From Clostridium sp. CAG:413 (GTDB lineage Bacteria; Bacillota; Clostridia; Oscillospirales; Acutalibacteraceae): a stretch of DNA of 23,610 nt. The DNA lies in contig FR888177.1 of assembly GCA_000431775.1 (NCBI GenBank), forward strand, positions 1 to 23,610. Reading direction: 5' to 3'. Under the pieces are notes generated by a model. The model saw only the letters and a list, made by a program, of their open reading frames with translations. It had not been told where the DNA came from and made no database searches. The position numbers and the translations under genes are program-made. Shown here one piece after another: positions 7,279 through 16,480 of this stretch (positions are counted from its first letter, which is position 1; each line of letters opens with the position of its first letter).

Positions 7279-7703
7279 TGCTTTTACCTAAGCGCGTTAA
7301 GTACCGCAGAGTACAGAGAGGCAGACTCAAGGGTAAAGCTACCAGAGGCAACAAGGTCACTTACGGTGATTATGGTCTTGTAGCTCTTGAGCCGGCATGG
7401 ATTACCTCGAATCAGATCGAAGCAGCCCGTGTCGCCATGACCAGATACATCAAGCGTGGCGGTCAGGTTTGGATCAAGATCTTCCCCGACAAGCCCATCA
7501 CCGAGAAGCCCGCTGAGACCCGAATGGGTTCCGGTAAAGGTTCTCCCGAGTATTGGGTAGCAGTCGTTAAGCCCGGCAGAGTCATGTTTGAGATCGCCGG
7601 CGTTGACAGAGAGCTTGCGGCAGAGGCTATGCGCCTTGCTTCCAACAAGCTGCCTATCAAGTGCAAATTTGTGACTAAAGAAGAATTGGGTGGTGAGCAG
7701 TAA
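7278..7703 (+). CDS. rplP: 50S ribosomal protein L16
   Basis: A 141-residue L16 that helps position A-site tRNA on the 50S subunit. Recognised from [19 protein letters not shown], then [52 protein letters not shown] and [16 protein letters not shown]. Normal length. It is coupled by one-base TAATG overlaps to both rpsC upstream and rpmC downstream. Confidence 0.98.
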   Translation: MLLPKRVKYRRVQRGRLKGKATRGNKVTYGDYGLVALEPAWITSNQIEAARVAMTRYIKRGGQVWIKIFPDKPITEKPAETRMGSGKGSPEYWVAVVKPGRVMFEIAGVDRELAAEAMRLASNKLPIKCKFVTKEELGGEQ

Positions 7704-7906
7704 TGAAAGCCAGTGAAATCAGAAAACTTTCCGCCGACGAGATGAACGCAAAGCTTCTTGAGCTGAAGGATGAGCTGTTCAAGCTGCGCTTCCAGCAGGC
7801 TGTCAACCAGCTCGATAACCCGATGCGAATCAGTGCCGTTAAAAAAGATATCGCTCGTATACTTACTGTACAGAGAGATATCGAGCTTCACGGCACTAAG
7901 GCGTAA
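7703..7906 (+). CDS. rpmC: 50S ribosomal protein L29
   Basis: A 67-residue L29, a two-helix protein at the exit-tunnel rim near L23. It reads [33 protein letters not shown] and then the NPMRISAVKKDIARILTV helix; both segments match the family. It starts by TAATG overlap with rplP and is followed 21 bp later by rpsQ. Confidence 0.97.
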   Translation: MKASEIRKLSADEMNAKLLELKDELFKLRFQQAVNQLDNPMRISAVKKDIARILTVQRDIELHGTKA

Positions 7907-7927
7907 GGAAAGGGAGGTTAATATTCA

Positions 7928-8182
7928 ATGGAAAGAAACCTCAGAAAAACTCGCGTTGGTATAGTTACCAGCGATAAGATGGATAAGACCGTAGTCGTCT
8001 CCGTTAAGGACAGGGTTAAGCATCCTCTTTATAAGAAGATCGTCAACAACACATACAAGCTCAAGGCTCACGATGAAAAGAATGAGTGCGGCATGGGCGA
8101 CCGTGTGCTCGTTATGGAAACCCGTCCCCTTTCAAAGGATAAGAGATGGCGTGTAGTAGAAATCATTGAGAAGGCTAAGTAA
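7928..8182 (+). CDS. rpsQ: 30S ribosomal protein S17
   Basis: An 84-residue S17, an OB-fold primary binder of 16S rRNA. The sequence [21 protein letters not shown] is the standard start, followed by [11 protein letters not shown] and [22 protein letters not shown]. Normal length. An AAGGGAGG ribosome binding site precedes the ATG. Confidence 0.98.
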   Translation: MERNLRKTRVGIVTSDKMDKTVVVSVKDRVKHPLYKKIVNNTYKLKAHDEKNECGMGDRVLVMETRPLSKDKRWRVVEIIEKAK

Positions 8183-8210
8183 TTAGCCGTAGTGTAAGGA
8201 GGAAAACACT

Positions 8211-8579
8211 GTGATACAGCAACAGAGTTACCTCAAGGTTGCCGACAACACCGGTGCTAAGGAGCTTATGTGCATCCGAGTCCTCGGTGGTTCCGGCAGG
8301 AGGTATGCCAATATTGGCGACGTCGTCGTTGCTTCGGTTAAGAAAGCAACACCCGGTGGCGTAGTTAAAAAAGGCGAAGTTGTAAAAGCGGTAGTAGTAC
8401 GCACCGCAAGCGGCCTTCGCCGTGACGACGGAACTTACATTCGCTTCGATGAGAATGCAGCCGTCATCATTAAGGAAGATAAGAACCCCAAAGGCACTCG
8501 TATCTTTGGACCCGTCGCGAGAGAGCTTCGTGAGAGAGATTACACCAAGATCCTTTCACTCGCTCCCGAAGTACTTTAA
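8211..8579 (+). CDS. rplN: 50S ribosomal protein L14 (GTG start)
   Basis: A 122-residue L14, at the subunit interface contacting 16S rRNA and the site where RsfS silences ribosomes. Opens [44 protein letters not shown], the family signature. The start is GTG at 8211, supported by AAGGAGG at 8196-8202 and exact agreement with the usual L14 N-terminus; no ATG is available. The C-terminal [23 protein letters not shown] is canonical. Confidence 0.98.
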   Translation: MIQQQSYLKVADNTGAKELMCIRVLGGSGRRYANIGDVVVASVKKATPGGVVKKGEVVKAVVVRTASGLRRDDGTYIRFDENAAVIIKEDKNPKGTRIFGPVARELRERDYTKILSLAPEVL

Positions 8580-8594
8580 TCGGAGGTGCGGATG

Positions 8595-8921
8595 ATGAAT
8601 AAGGTTCATGTTAAGAAGGGCGACGAAGTCGTCGTCATCAACGGCAAGTACAGAGGCAAGAGAGGCAAGGTCATGCAGGTCAGCCCCTCCGAAGGCAAGG
8701 TCATCGTCGAGGGCGTCAACATCGTCACTAAGCACGTTAAGCCCCGCAAGATGGGCGAGCCCGGCGGCCTGATCAAGGCTGAGAGCGCTCTCTATGCAGA
8801 TAAGGTCCAGCTTGTTTGCCCCAAGTGCGGCAGACCCACGAGAGTTGGTCACAAGACAGATTCCAAGGGCAAGAAGGTTCGCACTTGCAAGAAGAGCGAC
8901 TGCCTTGCTGAGTTTGAATAA
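8595..8921 (+). CDS. rplX: 50S ribosomal protein L24 with C-terminal cysteine pairs
   Basis: A 108-residue L24, an assembly-initiator protein near the tunnel exit. The N-terminal KOW/SH3 domain reads [23 protein letters not shown], then [13 protein letters not shown]. The C-terminal part has C75-x2-C78 and C98-x4-C103, looking like a zinc ribbon; related CPKCG...CKKCG tails occur in clostridial L24, while Bacillus L24 lacks them. ATG at 8595 is preferred because GGAGG (8582-8586) is then eight bases away. ATG at 8592 is five bases away and would add one methionine. GTG at 8586 falls inside the ribosome binding site and is rejected. Confidence 0.95.
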   Translation: MNKVHVKKGDEVVVINGKYRGKRGKVMQVSPSEGKVIVEGVNIVTKHVKPRKMGEPGGLIKAESALYADKVQLVCPKCGRPTRVGHKTDSKGKKVRTCKKSDCLAEFE

Positions 8922-8939
8922 TAGAGGAGGAAACGACAA

Positions 8940-9482
8940 ATGGCAGCAAGATTAAAAGAAATGTATGTCAAAGACGTTGCACCTGCTCTTATGAAGAAGT
9001 TTGAGTACAAGAGCGTCATGCAGATCCCCAAGCTGGAGAAGATCGTTATCAACGTCGGCTGCGGTGAAGCAAGAGAGAATTCCAAGGCTCTTGACGCAGT
9101 TGTCTCCGACCTCAAGCAGATCACCGGCCAGGCGCCCGTTATCTGCAAGGCAAAGAAGTCGGTCGCAAACTTCAAGCTCCGTGAGGGCATGGCTATCGGT
9201 GCAAAGGTCACTCTCAGAGGCGACAGAATGTATGAGTTCCTTGACAGGCTCTTCAATCTCGCTCTCCCCAGAGTCCGTGACTTCAGAGGCATCAATCCCA
9301 ATTCCTTTGACGGCAGAGGAAACTACTCGATGGGCATTAAGGAACAGCTTATATTCCCCGAGATAGACTACGATAAGATCGACAAGGTCAGAGGCATGGA
9401 CATCTGCTTTGTCACCACAGCAAATACTGACGAAGAAGCTCGTGAGCTGCTCACCCTTATGGGCGCTCCGTTCTCGAAATAA
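8940..9482 (+). CDS. rplE: 50S ribosomal protein L5
   Basis: A 180-residue L5 that binds 5S rRNA and contacts P-site tRNA in the central protuberance. Signature stretches are [22 protein letters not shown], then [34 protein letters not shown], and near the end [28 protein letters not shown]. Full length. An AGGAGG site sits at 8924-8930. L5 and L18, both 5S rRNA binders, lie in the same cluster. Confidence 0.98.
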   Translation: MAARLKEMYVKDVAPALMKKFEYKSVMQIPKLEKIVINVGCGEARENSKALDAVVSDLKQITGQAPVICKAKKSVANFKLREGMAIGAKVTLRGDRMYEFLDRLFNLALPRVRDFRGINPNSFDGRGNYSMGIKEQLIFPEIDYDKIDKVRGMDICFVTTANTDEEARELLTLMGAPFSK

Positions 9483-9494
9483 GGAGGGAGAACC

Positions 9495-9680
9495 GTGGCA
9501 AAGACATCAATGAAAATCAAGCAGGCTCGCCCCGCAAAGTATTCCACCAGAGCCTATAACAGATGTAAGATCTGCGGAAGACCCCATGCTTATCTTCGCA
9601 AGTACGGCGTTTGCCGTATCTGCTTCAGAGAGCTGGCTCACGCAGGTCAGATCCCCGGCGTTAAGAAAGCAAGCTGGTAA
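9495..9680 (+). CDS. rpsN: 30S ribosomal protein S14, zinc form (GTG start)
   Basis: A 61-residue type Z S14 in the 30S head. It carries C24-x2-C27 and C40-x2-C43, the four zinc ligands, within [24 protein letters not shown], and ends [11 protein letters not shown] as usual for the short zinc type. The longer, cysteine-free S14 made by some bacteria under zinc starvation is not seen in this window. The start is GTG at 9495 after AAGGAGG at 9482-9488. Confidence 0.98.
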   Translation: MAKTSMKIKQARPAKYSTRAYNRCKICGRPHAYLRKYGVCRICFRELAHAGQIPGVKKASW

Positions 9681-9708
9681 TTGAGCAATTGCAAAGGAGG
9701 TAAACAGT

Positions 9709-10107
9709 ATGCAAATTACTGATTCCATCGCTGATATGCTTACTCGTATCCGTAATGCGAATGCGGCAAAGCATGACACAGTGAAAGTCCCCGCATCCAA
9801 CATGAAGAAAGCGATTGCTCAGATTCTTGTTGATGAGGGTTACATCAAAGGTTTCAAAGTTGAGGATGACGGCAAGCAGGGCATCATCGAGATCGCTCTC
9901 AAGTACGGCCCCAACAAGTCTCAGGTCATCACCGGTCTTCGCAGAGTTTCCAAGCCCGGTCTGAGAATTTACACGAATTGCGAGGATATGCCCAAGGTCA
10001 TGAAGGGCATCGGCATTGCCATCCTCTCAACTTCAAAAGGCGTTATGACTGACAAGGACGCACGCAAAGCCAACGTAGGCGGCGAAGTTCTTGCATTTAT
10101 CTGGTAA
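9709..10107 (+). CDS. rpsH: 30S ribosomal protein S8
   Basis: A 132-residue S8, a primary 16S rRNA binder, and in E. coli the translational repressor of the spc operon. Begins [38 protein letters not shown] and ends with the conserved [39 protein letters not shown] at 9693-9700 supports the ATG. No S8-type repressor site was identified upstream of rplE, so autogenous control here is not shown. Confidence 0.98.
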   Translation: MQITDSIADMLTRIRNANAAKHDTVKVPASNMKKAIAQILVDEGYIKGFKVEDDGKQGIIEIALKYGPNKSQVITGLRRVSKPGLRIYTNCEDMPKVMKGIGIAILSTSKGVMTDKDARKANVGGEVLAFIW

Positions 10108-10123
10108 GGAGGTGCCGTAAACT

Positions 10124-10669
10124 ATGTCACGTATAGGTAAGAAGCCTATAGAGATCCCTGCGGGTGTTGATGTTCAGCTCGACGGCACACTTATCACCGT
10201 TAAGGGCCCCAAGGGTACCCTTTCGAGAAATCTTCATCCCAATATCACCGTCGAGAAGGATGGCAACGTTATCAACGTCACCCGCCCCAACGACGATAAG
10301 GTAAACAGATCGCTCCATGGTCTGACCAGAACGCTCATCGCCAACATGGTCGCAGGCGTTCACGAGACCTTCAAGAAGGAGCTCGAGATCAACGGTATCG
10401 GTTACCGTGCAGAGCTTAAGGGCAAGGATCTGATCCTCAAGGTCGGTTATTCACACGATGTTATCGTCTCGGCTCCCGAGGGAATAACCATCGAGGTCCC
10501 CGCACCCAATAAGATCGTGATCTCAGGCCCCGACAAGCAGCAGGTCGGACAGTTTGCCGCAAATGTTCGTGAGAAGCGTCCCCCCGAGCCGTATAAGGGC
10601 AAGGGCATCAAGTACGCCGACGAGCACATCCGCCGCAAGGAAGGCAAGGCCGGTAAGGGCGGCAAATAA
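10124..10669 (+). CDS. rplF: 50S ribosomal protein L6
   Basis: A 181-residue L6 with two similar alpha/beta repeats, near the factor-binding stalk base. Begins [17 protein letters not shown], includes [16 protein letters not shown] sequence ([15 protein letters not shown]), [21 protein letters not shown], and the C-terminal [30 protein letters not shown]. Full length, with an AAGGAGG site 5' of the start. Confidence 0.98.
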   Translation: MSRIGKKPIEIPAGVDVQLDGTLITVKGPKGTLSRNLHPNITVEKDGNVINVTRPNDDKVNRSLHGLTRTLIANMVAGVHETFKKELEINGIGYRAELKGKDLILKVGYSHDVIVSAPEGITIEVPAPNKIVISGPDKQQVGQFAANVREKRPPEPYKGKGIKYADEHIRRKEGKAGKGGK

Positions 10670-10690
10670 TCTATTAAGGAGTGAATTATT

Positions 10691-11050
10691 ATGGTTACAA
10701 GACCGGACAGCAATAAGGCTAGACAGACTCGCCATAAGAGAGTCCGTGCCAAGATCAGCGGCACAGCCGAATGCCCCCGCCTTAATGTATTCCGTTCCCT
10801 CCAGCATATCTACGCTCAGTTAATAGACGACGTTAAGGGTGTTACCCTTGTGTCCGCATCAACTGTCGAGAAGGATTTTGAGGAATACGGCGGAAACAAG
10901 TCCGCTGCTCACAAAGTGGGCGAAATGTTAGCAAAGCGCGCCGCTGACAAGGGAATAACTGATGTTGTTTTCGACCGCGGCGGTTACATCTATCACGGCC
11001 GTGTTAAAGAGTTGGCCGAAGGCGCCCGCGAGGGTGGCCTCAAGTTCTAA
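10691..11050 (+). CDS. rplR: 50S ribosomal protein L18
   Basis: A 119-residue L18 that carries 5S rRNA into the 50S subunit with L5. Recognised from [37 protein letters not shown], then [11 protein letters not shown] and the C-terminal [28 protein letters not shown]. Normal length. TAAGGAGTG upstream acts as the ribosome binding site. Confidence 0.98.
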   Translation: MVTRPDSNKARQTRHKRVRAKISGTAECPRLNVFRSLQHIYAQLIDDVKGVTLVSASTVEKDFEEYGGNKSAAHKVGEMLAKRAADKGITDVVFDRGGYIYHGRVKELAEGAREGGLKF

Positions 11051-11067
11051 GAAGGGGAGGAATACTT

Positions 11068-11568
11068 TTGGCTAAGATTGACGCATCGGCATATGAGCTC
11101 ACTGAGCGAGTAGTAGCCATTAACCGTGTTTCCAAAACCGTAAAGGGCGGTCGTATCTTTAAGTTTGCGGCTCTCGTAGTCGTCGGCGACGGCAACGGCA
11201 TCATCGGTTTCGGTCTCGGCAAATCAGGCGAAGTTCCCGACGCTATCCGCAAGGGTATCGAGGATGCAAAGAAGAATCTCATGCAGGTCTCCCTCAAGGG
11301 AACCACCATCCCGCACGAGATCATCGGTAAATTCGGCGCAGGCGTAGTTCTTCTCAAGCCCGCCGCTCCCGGTACCGGCGTTATCGCCGGCGGCCCCGTT
11401 CGTGCCGTCGTTGAGACCGTTGGTATCAAGGATATCCGTACTAAGGCTCTTCGTTCCAACAACCCCTGCAACGTCGTAAGAGCTACCATTGACGGACTTT
11501 CAAAGCTCCGCAATGTTGAAGAAGTTGCTGCTATCCGCGGCAAGTCTGCAAAAGAAATTTTAGGTTAA
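11068..11568 (+). CDS. rpsE: 30S ribosomal protein S5 (TTG start)
   Basis: A 166-residue S5 that contributes to decoding accuracy and mRNA unwinding with S3 and S4. The N-terminal double-stranded-RNA-binding-like domain has [43 protein letters not shown] (about 14-56); the C-terminal domain holds [15 protein letters not shown]. The start is TTG at 11068 with GGGGAGG (11054-11060) upstream; agreement with the usual S5 N-terminus supports it, and no in-frame ATG is nearby. Confidence 0.97.
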   Translation: MAKIDASAYELTERVVAINRVSKTVKGGRIFKFAALVVVGDGNGIIGFGLGKSGEVPDAIRKGIEDAKKNLMQVSLKGTTIPHEIIGKFGAGVVLLKPAAPGTGVIAGGPVRAVVETVGIKDIRTKALRSNNPCNVVRATIDGLSKLRNVEEVAAIRGKSAKEILG

Positions 11569-11583
11569 GGAGGGCGGATTGAC

Positions 11584-11781
11584 ATGGCAGATATTCAGGT
11601 AAAGCTCGTCAAGAGCCTTATTGGAAGCACCAAGCCCCAGATTGCTACCGCCCATGCACTTGGTCTTCACAAGATCGGTGACGCTTCGGTTCAGCCGGAC
11701 TCACCCGCTACTCAGGGTAAGATCAGAAAGCTCTCTCACCTTATCGAAGTAAGCGAAGCCAAGCAAGGAGGTGCAAACTAA
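11584..11781 (+). CDS. rpmD: 50S ribosomal protein L30
   Basis: A 65-residue L30, a few residues longer than the Bacillus protein through its C-terminal tail ([11 protein letters not shown]). The core [31 protein letters not shown] matches the family, including the conserved GLxKIG-like segment. Its stop overlaps the rplO start by one base (TAATG), and the GGAGG site of rplO lies in its last codons. Confidence 0.96.
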   Translation: MADIQVKLVKSLIGSTKPQIATAHALGLHKIGDASVQPDSPATQGKIRKLSHLIEVSEAKQGGAN

Positions 11782-12224
11782 TGAAGTTGCACGATCTCTC
11801 ACCCGCAGCCGGTTCCTCCAAGGAGCGCAAGCGTATAGGCCGTGGCCCCGCATCGGGTCAGGGCAAGACCGCAGGCAAGGGTCATAAAGGTCAGAAGGCA
11901 CGTGCAGGCAGAGGTATGCGTGCCGGCTTTGAAGGCGGCCAGATGCCCCTTCAGAGAAGAATCCCCAAGAGAGGATTCAACAACATCTTTGCAACAGAGA
12001 TGGCAATAGCAAACGTTGCTACTCTTGATAAGTATTTCGACGACGGTGCAACCGTCACCGTTGACGCTCTTATTGAGAAAGGCATTATCAAAAAGACTTT
12101 GGACGGCGTTAAGATTTTGGGACAAGGCGAATTAACGAAGAAGCTCACCGTTCAGGCAAATGCTTTTTCAGATAGCGCTAAATCAAAGATCGAGGCTGCC
12201 GGAGGAAAGGCAGAGGTGATCTAA
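11781..12224 (+). CDS. rplO: 50S ribosomal protein L15
   Basis: A 147-residue L15, a late-assembly 50S protein. The N-terminal extension [43 protein letters not shown] penetrates rRNA in known structures; the globular part has [20 protein letters not shown] and ends in the [12 protein letters not shown] helix-strand. It is coupled to rpmD, and its stop codon is immediately followed by the secY start. The ribosome binding site of secY lies within its last codons. Confidence 0.98.
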   Translation: MKLHDLSPAAGSSKERKRIGRGPASGQGKTAGKGHKGQKARAGRGMRAGFEGGQMPLQRRIPKRGFNNIFATEMAIANVATLDKYFDDGATVTVDALIEKGIIKKTLDGVKILGQGELTKKLTVQANAFSDSAKSKIEAAGGKAEVI

Positions 12225-13580
12225 TTGCTCCAGACGCTTATTAATGCATGGAAAATCGCCGATCTTCGTAAGAAGATGCTTTTCACTTGCCTTATAGTGC
12301 TCATCTTCAGGATCGGCTCGGCTATCCCCGTTCCGTTCACCAATATCGGTGAGGCCGGCATCATAGCTGACCCCAACGGCGCCACCTTCATGAATTATCT
12401 GAACATGATGACCGGTGATGCGTTCAATTACGGAACCATTTTCGCAATGTCCATCACCCCCTACATCAACAGCTCGATAATCATGCAGCTGCTCGCAGTC
12501 GCTATCCCCGCTCTTGAGAGACTCCAGAAGGAAGGCGAAGAGGGACGCAAAAAGATCGCTTCGATCACCAGAGTCGTCACCATCGTCCTCGGCGTTCTTC
12601 AGAGCACCGCTTACTATTTCTATCTTCGCAGCCAGAATTATCTGACTACTGATGCCGCGGGTCATGCATTCACCGGCTTTGCAGCCGTGTTCCAGGCCCT
12701 CGTCATCATCCTCTGCTTCACCGCAGGTACCGCACTTATCATGTGGCTCGGCGAGCAGATCAACGATAAGGGCATCGGCAACGGTATCTCGATAATCCTT
12801 TTCGCAGGTATCGTCTCCAGAATACCCACCCTTATCACCAATCTCTACAGCGGCAACGCCGGTTATTGGAGATACGGTGGCCCCTACTATGCACTTACCA
12901 TAGCAGTCGGCATCATCCTTATCCTCATGATCGCATTCATCGTTTGGATGGATAACGCTGAGAGAAGGATCCCCGTCCAGTATGCAAAGAGAGTCGTCGG
13001 CAGAAAGATGTACGGCGGTCAGAACACCCATATGCCCATCAAGGTCAATATGTCCGGTGTTATGCCCGTTATCTTCGCCAGCTCCATTCTTTCACTTCCC
13101 CCGACCATCCAGATGTTCCTTGGCAACAGGATCAAGGAGGGCAGCGGTTGGGCTAAGTTCTTCGGAGTATTCTCTTCCACCCACTGGGCATACGCAATCA
13201 TCTATTTCGTATTCATCATCGCTTTTGCTTATTTCTATTCAAGCATTCAGTATAATCCGATCGAGATGTCCAAGAACATCCGTGACAACGGCGGTTCTAT
13301 CCCCGGCATCCGTCCCGGCGAGCCGACTTCAAGGTATATCGGCAAGATCATCGGCAGGATCACCCTTCTCGGTGCCCTCCTTCTGAGCGTTGTTGCGCTC
13401 TTCCCGATAATCTTCTCCCAGATCTCCACCTTCGCGCTCACCAAGGCAGGATACGCCGACGGCTTGAACGTATCTCTCGGCGGTACTTCGATCATAATTA
13501 TGGTCGGTGTTGCTCTTGAAACTGTTAAGCAGCTCGAGAGCCAGATGATGATGCGTCACTACAAGGGCTTCCTTGATTAA
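12225..13580 (+). CDS. secY: protein translocase subunit SecY (TTG start)
   Basis: A 451-residue channel subunit of the SecYEG translocon in the cytoplasmic membrane, with about ten transmembrane helices. Recognised from the N-terminal LRKKMLFTCLIVLIFRIGSAIPVP helix, the MSITPYINSSIIMQLL plug-region segment, ERRIPVQYAKR in a cytoplasmic loop, and YNPIEMSKNIRDNGGSIPGIRPG in the loop near the C-terminus. The start is TTG at 12225, directly after the rplO stop, with GAGGTGAT (12213-12220) as ribosome binding site; the reading frame is open no further upstream because of the in-frame rplO region. The 39-bp interval to map holds no adk. Confidence 0.97.
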   Translation: MLQTLINAWKIADLRKKMLFTCLIVLIFRIGSAIPVPFTNIGEAGIIADPNGATFMNYLNMMTGDAFNYGTIFAMSITPYINSSIIMQLLAVAIPALERLQKEGEEGRKKIASITRVVTIVLGVLQSTAYYFYLRSQNYLTTDAAGHAFTGFAAVFQALVIILCFTAGTALIMWLGEQINDKGIGNGISIILFAGIVSRIPTLITNLYSGNAGYWRYGGPYYALTIAVGIILILMIAFIVWMDNAERRIPVQYAKRVVGRKMYGGQNTHMPIKVNMSGVMPVIFASSILSLPPTIQMFLGNRIKEGSGWAKFFGVFSSTHWAYAIIYFVFIIAFAYFYSSIQYNPIEMSKNIRDNGGSIPGIRPGEPTSRYIGKIIGRITLLGALLLSVVALFPIIFSQISTFALTKAGYADGLNVSLGGTSIIIMVGVALETVKQLESQMMMRHYKGFLD

Positions 13581-13619
13581 GCCCGAGCGTAAAAATTTAC
13601 GTCTTAACGGAGGATCAGC

Positions 13620-14369
13620 ATGATAGTGCTCAAAACGACCAGAGAACTCAGTCTTATGAAAGAGGCGTGCGTTATTTCGGCGGGAGCATTAAAAGCGGCG
13701 GGCGCCGCAGTTGAGCCGGGGGTGTCGACCGAGGAGATAAACCGGGTCGCCCACGACTTCATAGTCCGGCACGGCGCAGTTCCCACATTTCTCGGGTACT
13801 CGGGCTACCCCGCTGCTTCATGCATTTCCATAAACGATGAGGTCATTCACGGCATACCAAGCAAGAAGCGCATCGTCAAAGCGGGCGATATAGTCAGCAT
13901 TGACGTCGGCGCGACCTTCAACGGCTATGTCGGCGACAATGCCGCCACTTTTGCAGCGGGGGATATTTCCCCCGAGGCACAGCGGCTGTGCGACACCACC
14001 AGAGAGAGCCTTTACGAGGGTATCAAGGCGGCTGTCGCGGGCGGCAGGCTCGGCGATATCGGCTCAACAATCCAAAGGTATTGCGAGGCGAGAGGCTTCT
14101 CGGTGGTTCGGGAATACACGGGCCACGGAGTCGGCCATGTAATGCATGAAGACCCCAGCGTACCGAATTTCGGCACACCCGGCAGAGGTGTGCGCCTGCT
14201 CCCGGGCATGACCATTGCCATTGAGCCTATGATCAACATGGGCGGCGCAGGAATCAGGCAGTTGCCTGACGGTTGGACTGTTAAAACCAAGGACGGCTCC
14301 CTTTCCGCGCACTTCGAGCATACGGTGGCGATAACCTCAAACGGTCCCGTCATCCTCACCATCGCTTAA
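13620..14369 (+). CDS. map: methionine aminopeptidase, type I
   Basis: A 249-residue cytosolic metalloprotease that removes the N-terminal methionine from nascent proteins. All expected residues are present: substrate histidine H77 (EVIHGIP), metal ligands D95 (SIDVGA), D106 (VGDNA), H169 (TGHGVGH), E202 (IEPM) and E233 (HFEHT). There is no type II insert. No N-terminal zinc-finger or SecA-like extension is present, so it is the short type I form. ATG at 13620 is preceded by CGGAGG. It follows secY directly, without the adenylate kinase gene usual in Firmicutes. Confidence 0.97.
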   Translation: MIVLKTTRELSLMKEACVISAGALKAAGAAVEPGVSTEEINRVAHDFIVRHGAVPTFLGYSGYPAASCISINDEVIHGIPSKKRIVKAGDIVSIDVGATFNGYVGDNAATFAAGDISPEAQRLCDTTRESLYEGIKAAVAGGRLGDIGSTIQRYCEARGFSVVREYTGHGVGHVMHEDPSVPNFGTPGRGVRLLPGMTIAIEPMINMGGAGIRQLPDGWTVKTKDGSLSAHFEHTVAITSNGPVILTIA

Positions 14370-14379
14370 GGTGAGAGCC

Positions 14380-14634
14380 ATGCTTCAAAGAGGTGCGGTG
14401 ATAAGGTCGCTCGCCGGTCGGGATAAAGGCCGTCTGCTTGCAGTGATGCGGGCGGAAGGCAGGACCGTCACGGTCTGCGACGGCAGTGAGCGTCCGCTCA
14501 ACAGACCAAAAAGCAAAAACATTCGCCACGTCGAGCCCGCGGGCGTTTCGCTCCCCGAGAGCGAGCTTGCGGTGGACAGAGCGCTCAAAAGAGCGCTGCG
14601 GCGGATAGATGCAGAATTAAACGGCAACACTTAG
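14380..14634 (+). CDS. KOW-domain RNA-binding protein, L14e/L6e-like
   Basis: An 84-residue small basic protein. The N-terminal KOW/SH3-like segment RGAVIRSLAGRDKGRLLAVM (4-23) is followed by VTVCDGSERPLNRPKSKNIRHVEP, matching the bacterial family annotated as ribosomal protein L14E/L6E/L27E-like. The C-terminal half is a charged helix. It probably binds rRNA or a ribosome-associated RNA, but no function is established. ATG at 14380 is chosen because AAGGTGA (14369-14374) just upstream is a good ribosome binding site; a GTG at 14371 lies inside that site. It is ten bases after map and nine before infA, within the operon. Confidence 0.85.
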   Translation: MLQRGAVIRSLAGRDKGRLLAVMRAEGRTVTVCDGSERPLNRPKSKNIRHVEPAGVSLPESELAVDRALKRALRRIDAELNGNT

Positions 14635-14643
14635 GAGGTTATT

Positions 14644-14862
14644 ATGTCTAAGCAGGACATGATCGAGATTGAAGGTACGGTAGTTGAGTCCCTGCCCAAC
14701 GCGACCTTCCAGGTCGAGCTGGAGAACGGGCACAGAATATTGGCACACATTTCCGGCAAGCTGAGAATGAATTACATCAAGATTCTGCCCGGCGATAAAG
14801 TGACAGTTGAGATGTCGCCCTACGATCTGACCAAGGGCCGGATCACGTGGCGTACCAAGTAA
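14644..14862 (+). CDS. infA: translation initiation factor IF-1
   Basis: A 72-residue S1-type OB-fold protein that binds the 30S A site during initiation. The sequence [67 protein letters not shown] is canonical in length and motif. TTAGGAGG precedes the ATG. It sits in the usual place before rpmJ and rpsM. Confidence 0.99.
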   Translation: MSKQDMIEIEGTVVESLPNATFQVELENGHRILAHISGKLRMNYIKILPGDKVTVEMSPYDLTKGRITWRTK

Positions 14863-14882
14863 GATTTCAAGGAGGTATTCTA

Positions 14883-14996
14883 ATGAAAGTCAGACCTTCT
14901 GTCAAAAAGATTTGCGAAAAATGCAAGATAATCAAGCGCAAGGGAAAAGTCATGGTCATCTGTGAGAATCCCAAGCACAAGCAGCGCCAGGGTTAA
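14883..14996 (+). CDS. rpmJ: 50S ribosomal protein L36, zinc form
   Basis: A 37-residue protein, read directly from the sequence: [20 protein letters not shown] at the start and [10 protein letters not shown] at the end. It has the zinc ligands C11, C14, C27 and H32, the standard set of the short zinc-binding L36. CAAGGAGG at 14869-14876 is its ribosome binding site. Position between infA and rpsM is the universal one. Confidence 0.98.
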   Translation: MKVRPSVKKICEKCKIIKRKGKVMVICENPKHKQRQG

Positions 14997-15037
14997 TCCC
15001 GGCGAAAACCAATTTATTTTGGAGGTGCAACTGACAA

Positions 15038-15406
15038 ATGGCGCGTATATCAGGTGTTGACCTGCCCAGAGAGAAGAGAGTTGAGATAGCTCTTACTTAT
15101 ATCTACGGCATCGGTCGCAAAACAGCAAGCGACATTATTGCAGCAACCGGCGTGGATCCCGACCTTAGAGTTAAGGATATGAGCGAGGACGATGTTTCCA
15201 AGCTTCGTGAATATATCGACCATCACCTTAAGGTAGAGGGCGATCTTCGCAGAGAAACCGCATTCGACATCAAGAGACTTATCGAGATCGGATGCTACCG
15301 TGGCGTTCGTCACCGCAAGGGCCTGCCCGTCAGAGGTCAGCGCTCAAAGACCAACGCTCGTACCCGCAAAGGTCCCAAGAAGACCATTGCTAACAAGAAG
15401 AAGTAA
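15038..15406 (+). CDS. rpsM: 30S ribosomal protein S13
   Basis: A 122-residue S13 in the 30S head, which contacts the P-site tRNA and bridges to L5. Begins [29 protein letters not shown], has the helix-rich middle, and ends with the basic [47 protein letters not shown] precedes the start. The 41-bp gap before it shows no E. coli-type S4-binding pseudoknot that I can recognise. Confidence 0.98.
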   Translation: MARISGVDLPREKRVEIALTYIYGIGRKTASDIIAATGVDPDLRVKDMSEDDVSKLREYIDHHLKVEGDLRRETAFDIKRLIEIGCYRGVRHRKGLPVRGQRSKTNARTRKGPKKTIANKKK

Positions 15407-15421
15407 TCGAGGAGGGATATT

Positions 15422-15826
15422 ATGGCTAAAGCAGCATCAAAAAAGACTACCGGCACCCGCAGACGCCGTGAGCGCAAGAATATCGAGCGCGGAGCAGCCC
15501 ATATCCAATCCACCTTTAACAACACTATCGTTACCATCACTGATACTCAGGGCAACGCAGTTTCATGGGCAAGCGCAGGCGAGATGGGCTTCAGAGGCTC
15601 CAAGAAATCAACTCCCTTTGCAGCTCAGACCGCAGCTGAGACGGCTGCCAAGATCGCTATTGATCATGGCATGAAGACCGTCGAAGTCTATGTTAAGGGC
15701 CCCGGTCAGGGTCGTGAGGCGGCTATCAGAGCATTGCAGACCGCAGGTCTGGAGGTTAACATGATAAAGGACGTTACCCCCATTCCTCACAACGGCTGCC
15801 GCCCGCCCAAGAGAAGAAGAGTGTAA
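15422..15826 (+). CDS. rpsK: 30S ribosomal protein S11
   Basis: A 134-residue S11 on the 30S platform near the Shine-Dalgarno helix. The signature [22 protein letters not shown], then [26 protein letters not shown], and the C-terminal [18 protein letters not shown] are all present. Its N-terminus is a lysine/arginine-rich tail. GGAGGGATATT lies directly upstream of the start. Confidence 0.98.
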   Translation: MAKAASKKTTGTRRRRERKNIERGAAHIQSTFNNTIVTITDTQGNAVSWASAGEMGFRGSKKSTPFAAQTAAETAAKIAIDHGMKTVEVYVKGPGQGREAAIRALQTAGLEVNMIKDVTPIPHNGCRPPKRRRV

Positions 15827-15853
15827 CCAGAATTTTTTGGAGGTGTAACACAT

Positions 15854-16480
15854 ATGGCAAGATATACCGGTGCGGTATGCAAGCTTTGCCGCCGCGAGGG
15901 CAAAAAGCTGTTCCTCAAGGGTGAGCGTTGCTATACCGGCAAATGTGCTATCGAGCGCAGAGCGTATGCTCCCGGCCAGCACGGCCAGAGCCGCAAGAAG
16001 GCTACTGAATACGGTCTTCAGCTTCGTGCAAAGCAGCAGGCTAAGCGTTACTACGGTATTCAGGAGAGCCAGTTCTACAAGTATTTCCTTATGGCTGAGC
16101 GCAAGCAGGGCGTAACGGGCGAAAACCTTCTGCGTATTTGCGAGAGCAGACTTGATAACGTTGTTTATCTTCTCGGCTGGGCAAATTCCAGAGCGGAAGC
16201 AAGACAGCTTGTTACCCACGGCCATTATAAAGTAAACGGCAAGAAGGTCAACATTCCTTCCTACCTTATCAAGGCAGGCGACGAGATCGCTATCAAGGAT
16301 AAGAGCAAGGAAAGCGAAAAGATCAAGGCTACCGTCGAGGCGAACGCAGCTCGTCCCGTTCCTCAGTGGCTTGATCTCAACAGAGAGGCTCTCACTGCTA
16401 AGGTACTTGCACTGCCCACTCGTGAGCAGATCATGGTTCCCGTTGAAGAGCATCTTATCGTTGAGCTTTATTCTAAGTAA
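15854..16480 (+). CDS. rpsD: 30S ribosomal protein S4, zinc form
   Basis: A 208-residue S4, a primary 16S rRNA binder and assembly initiator. The N-terminus has C9, C12, C26 and C31, consistent with the zinc-binding form; [24 protein letters not shown] follows. The S4 RNA-binding domain is about 98-160 ([28 protein letters not shown]...). In Bacillus rpsD is monocistronic with its own leader; here it lies in the alpha cluster between rpsK and rpoA, as in many Clostridia. A 141-bp hairpin-rich spacer separates it from rpoA. Confidence 0.98.
   Translation: MARYTGAVCKLCRREGKKLFLKGERCYTGKCAIERRAYAPGQHGQSRKKATEYGLQLRAKQQAKRYYGIQESQFYKYFLMAERKQGVTGENLLRICESRLDNVVYLLGWANSRAEARQLVTHGHYKVNGKKVNIPSYLIKAGDEIAIKDKSKESEKIKATVEANAARPVPQWLDLNREALTAKVLALPTREQIMVPVEEHLIVELYSK

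Noticed and set aside
12183..13031. 282-codon minus-strand open frame over secY
   Set aside because: Antisense to secY, highly acidic and low in complexity, with no start signals.
15000..15037. S4-binding pseudoknot ahead of rpsM, as in E. coli
   Set aside because: The gap is only 41 bp, contains the rpsM ribosome binding site, and shows no nested complementary segments.
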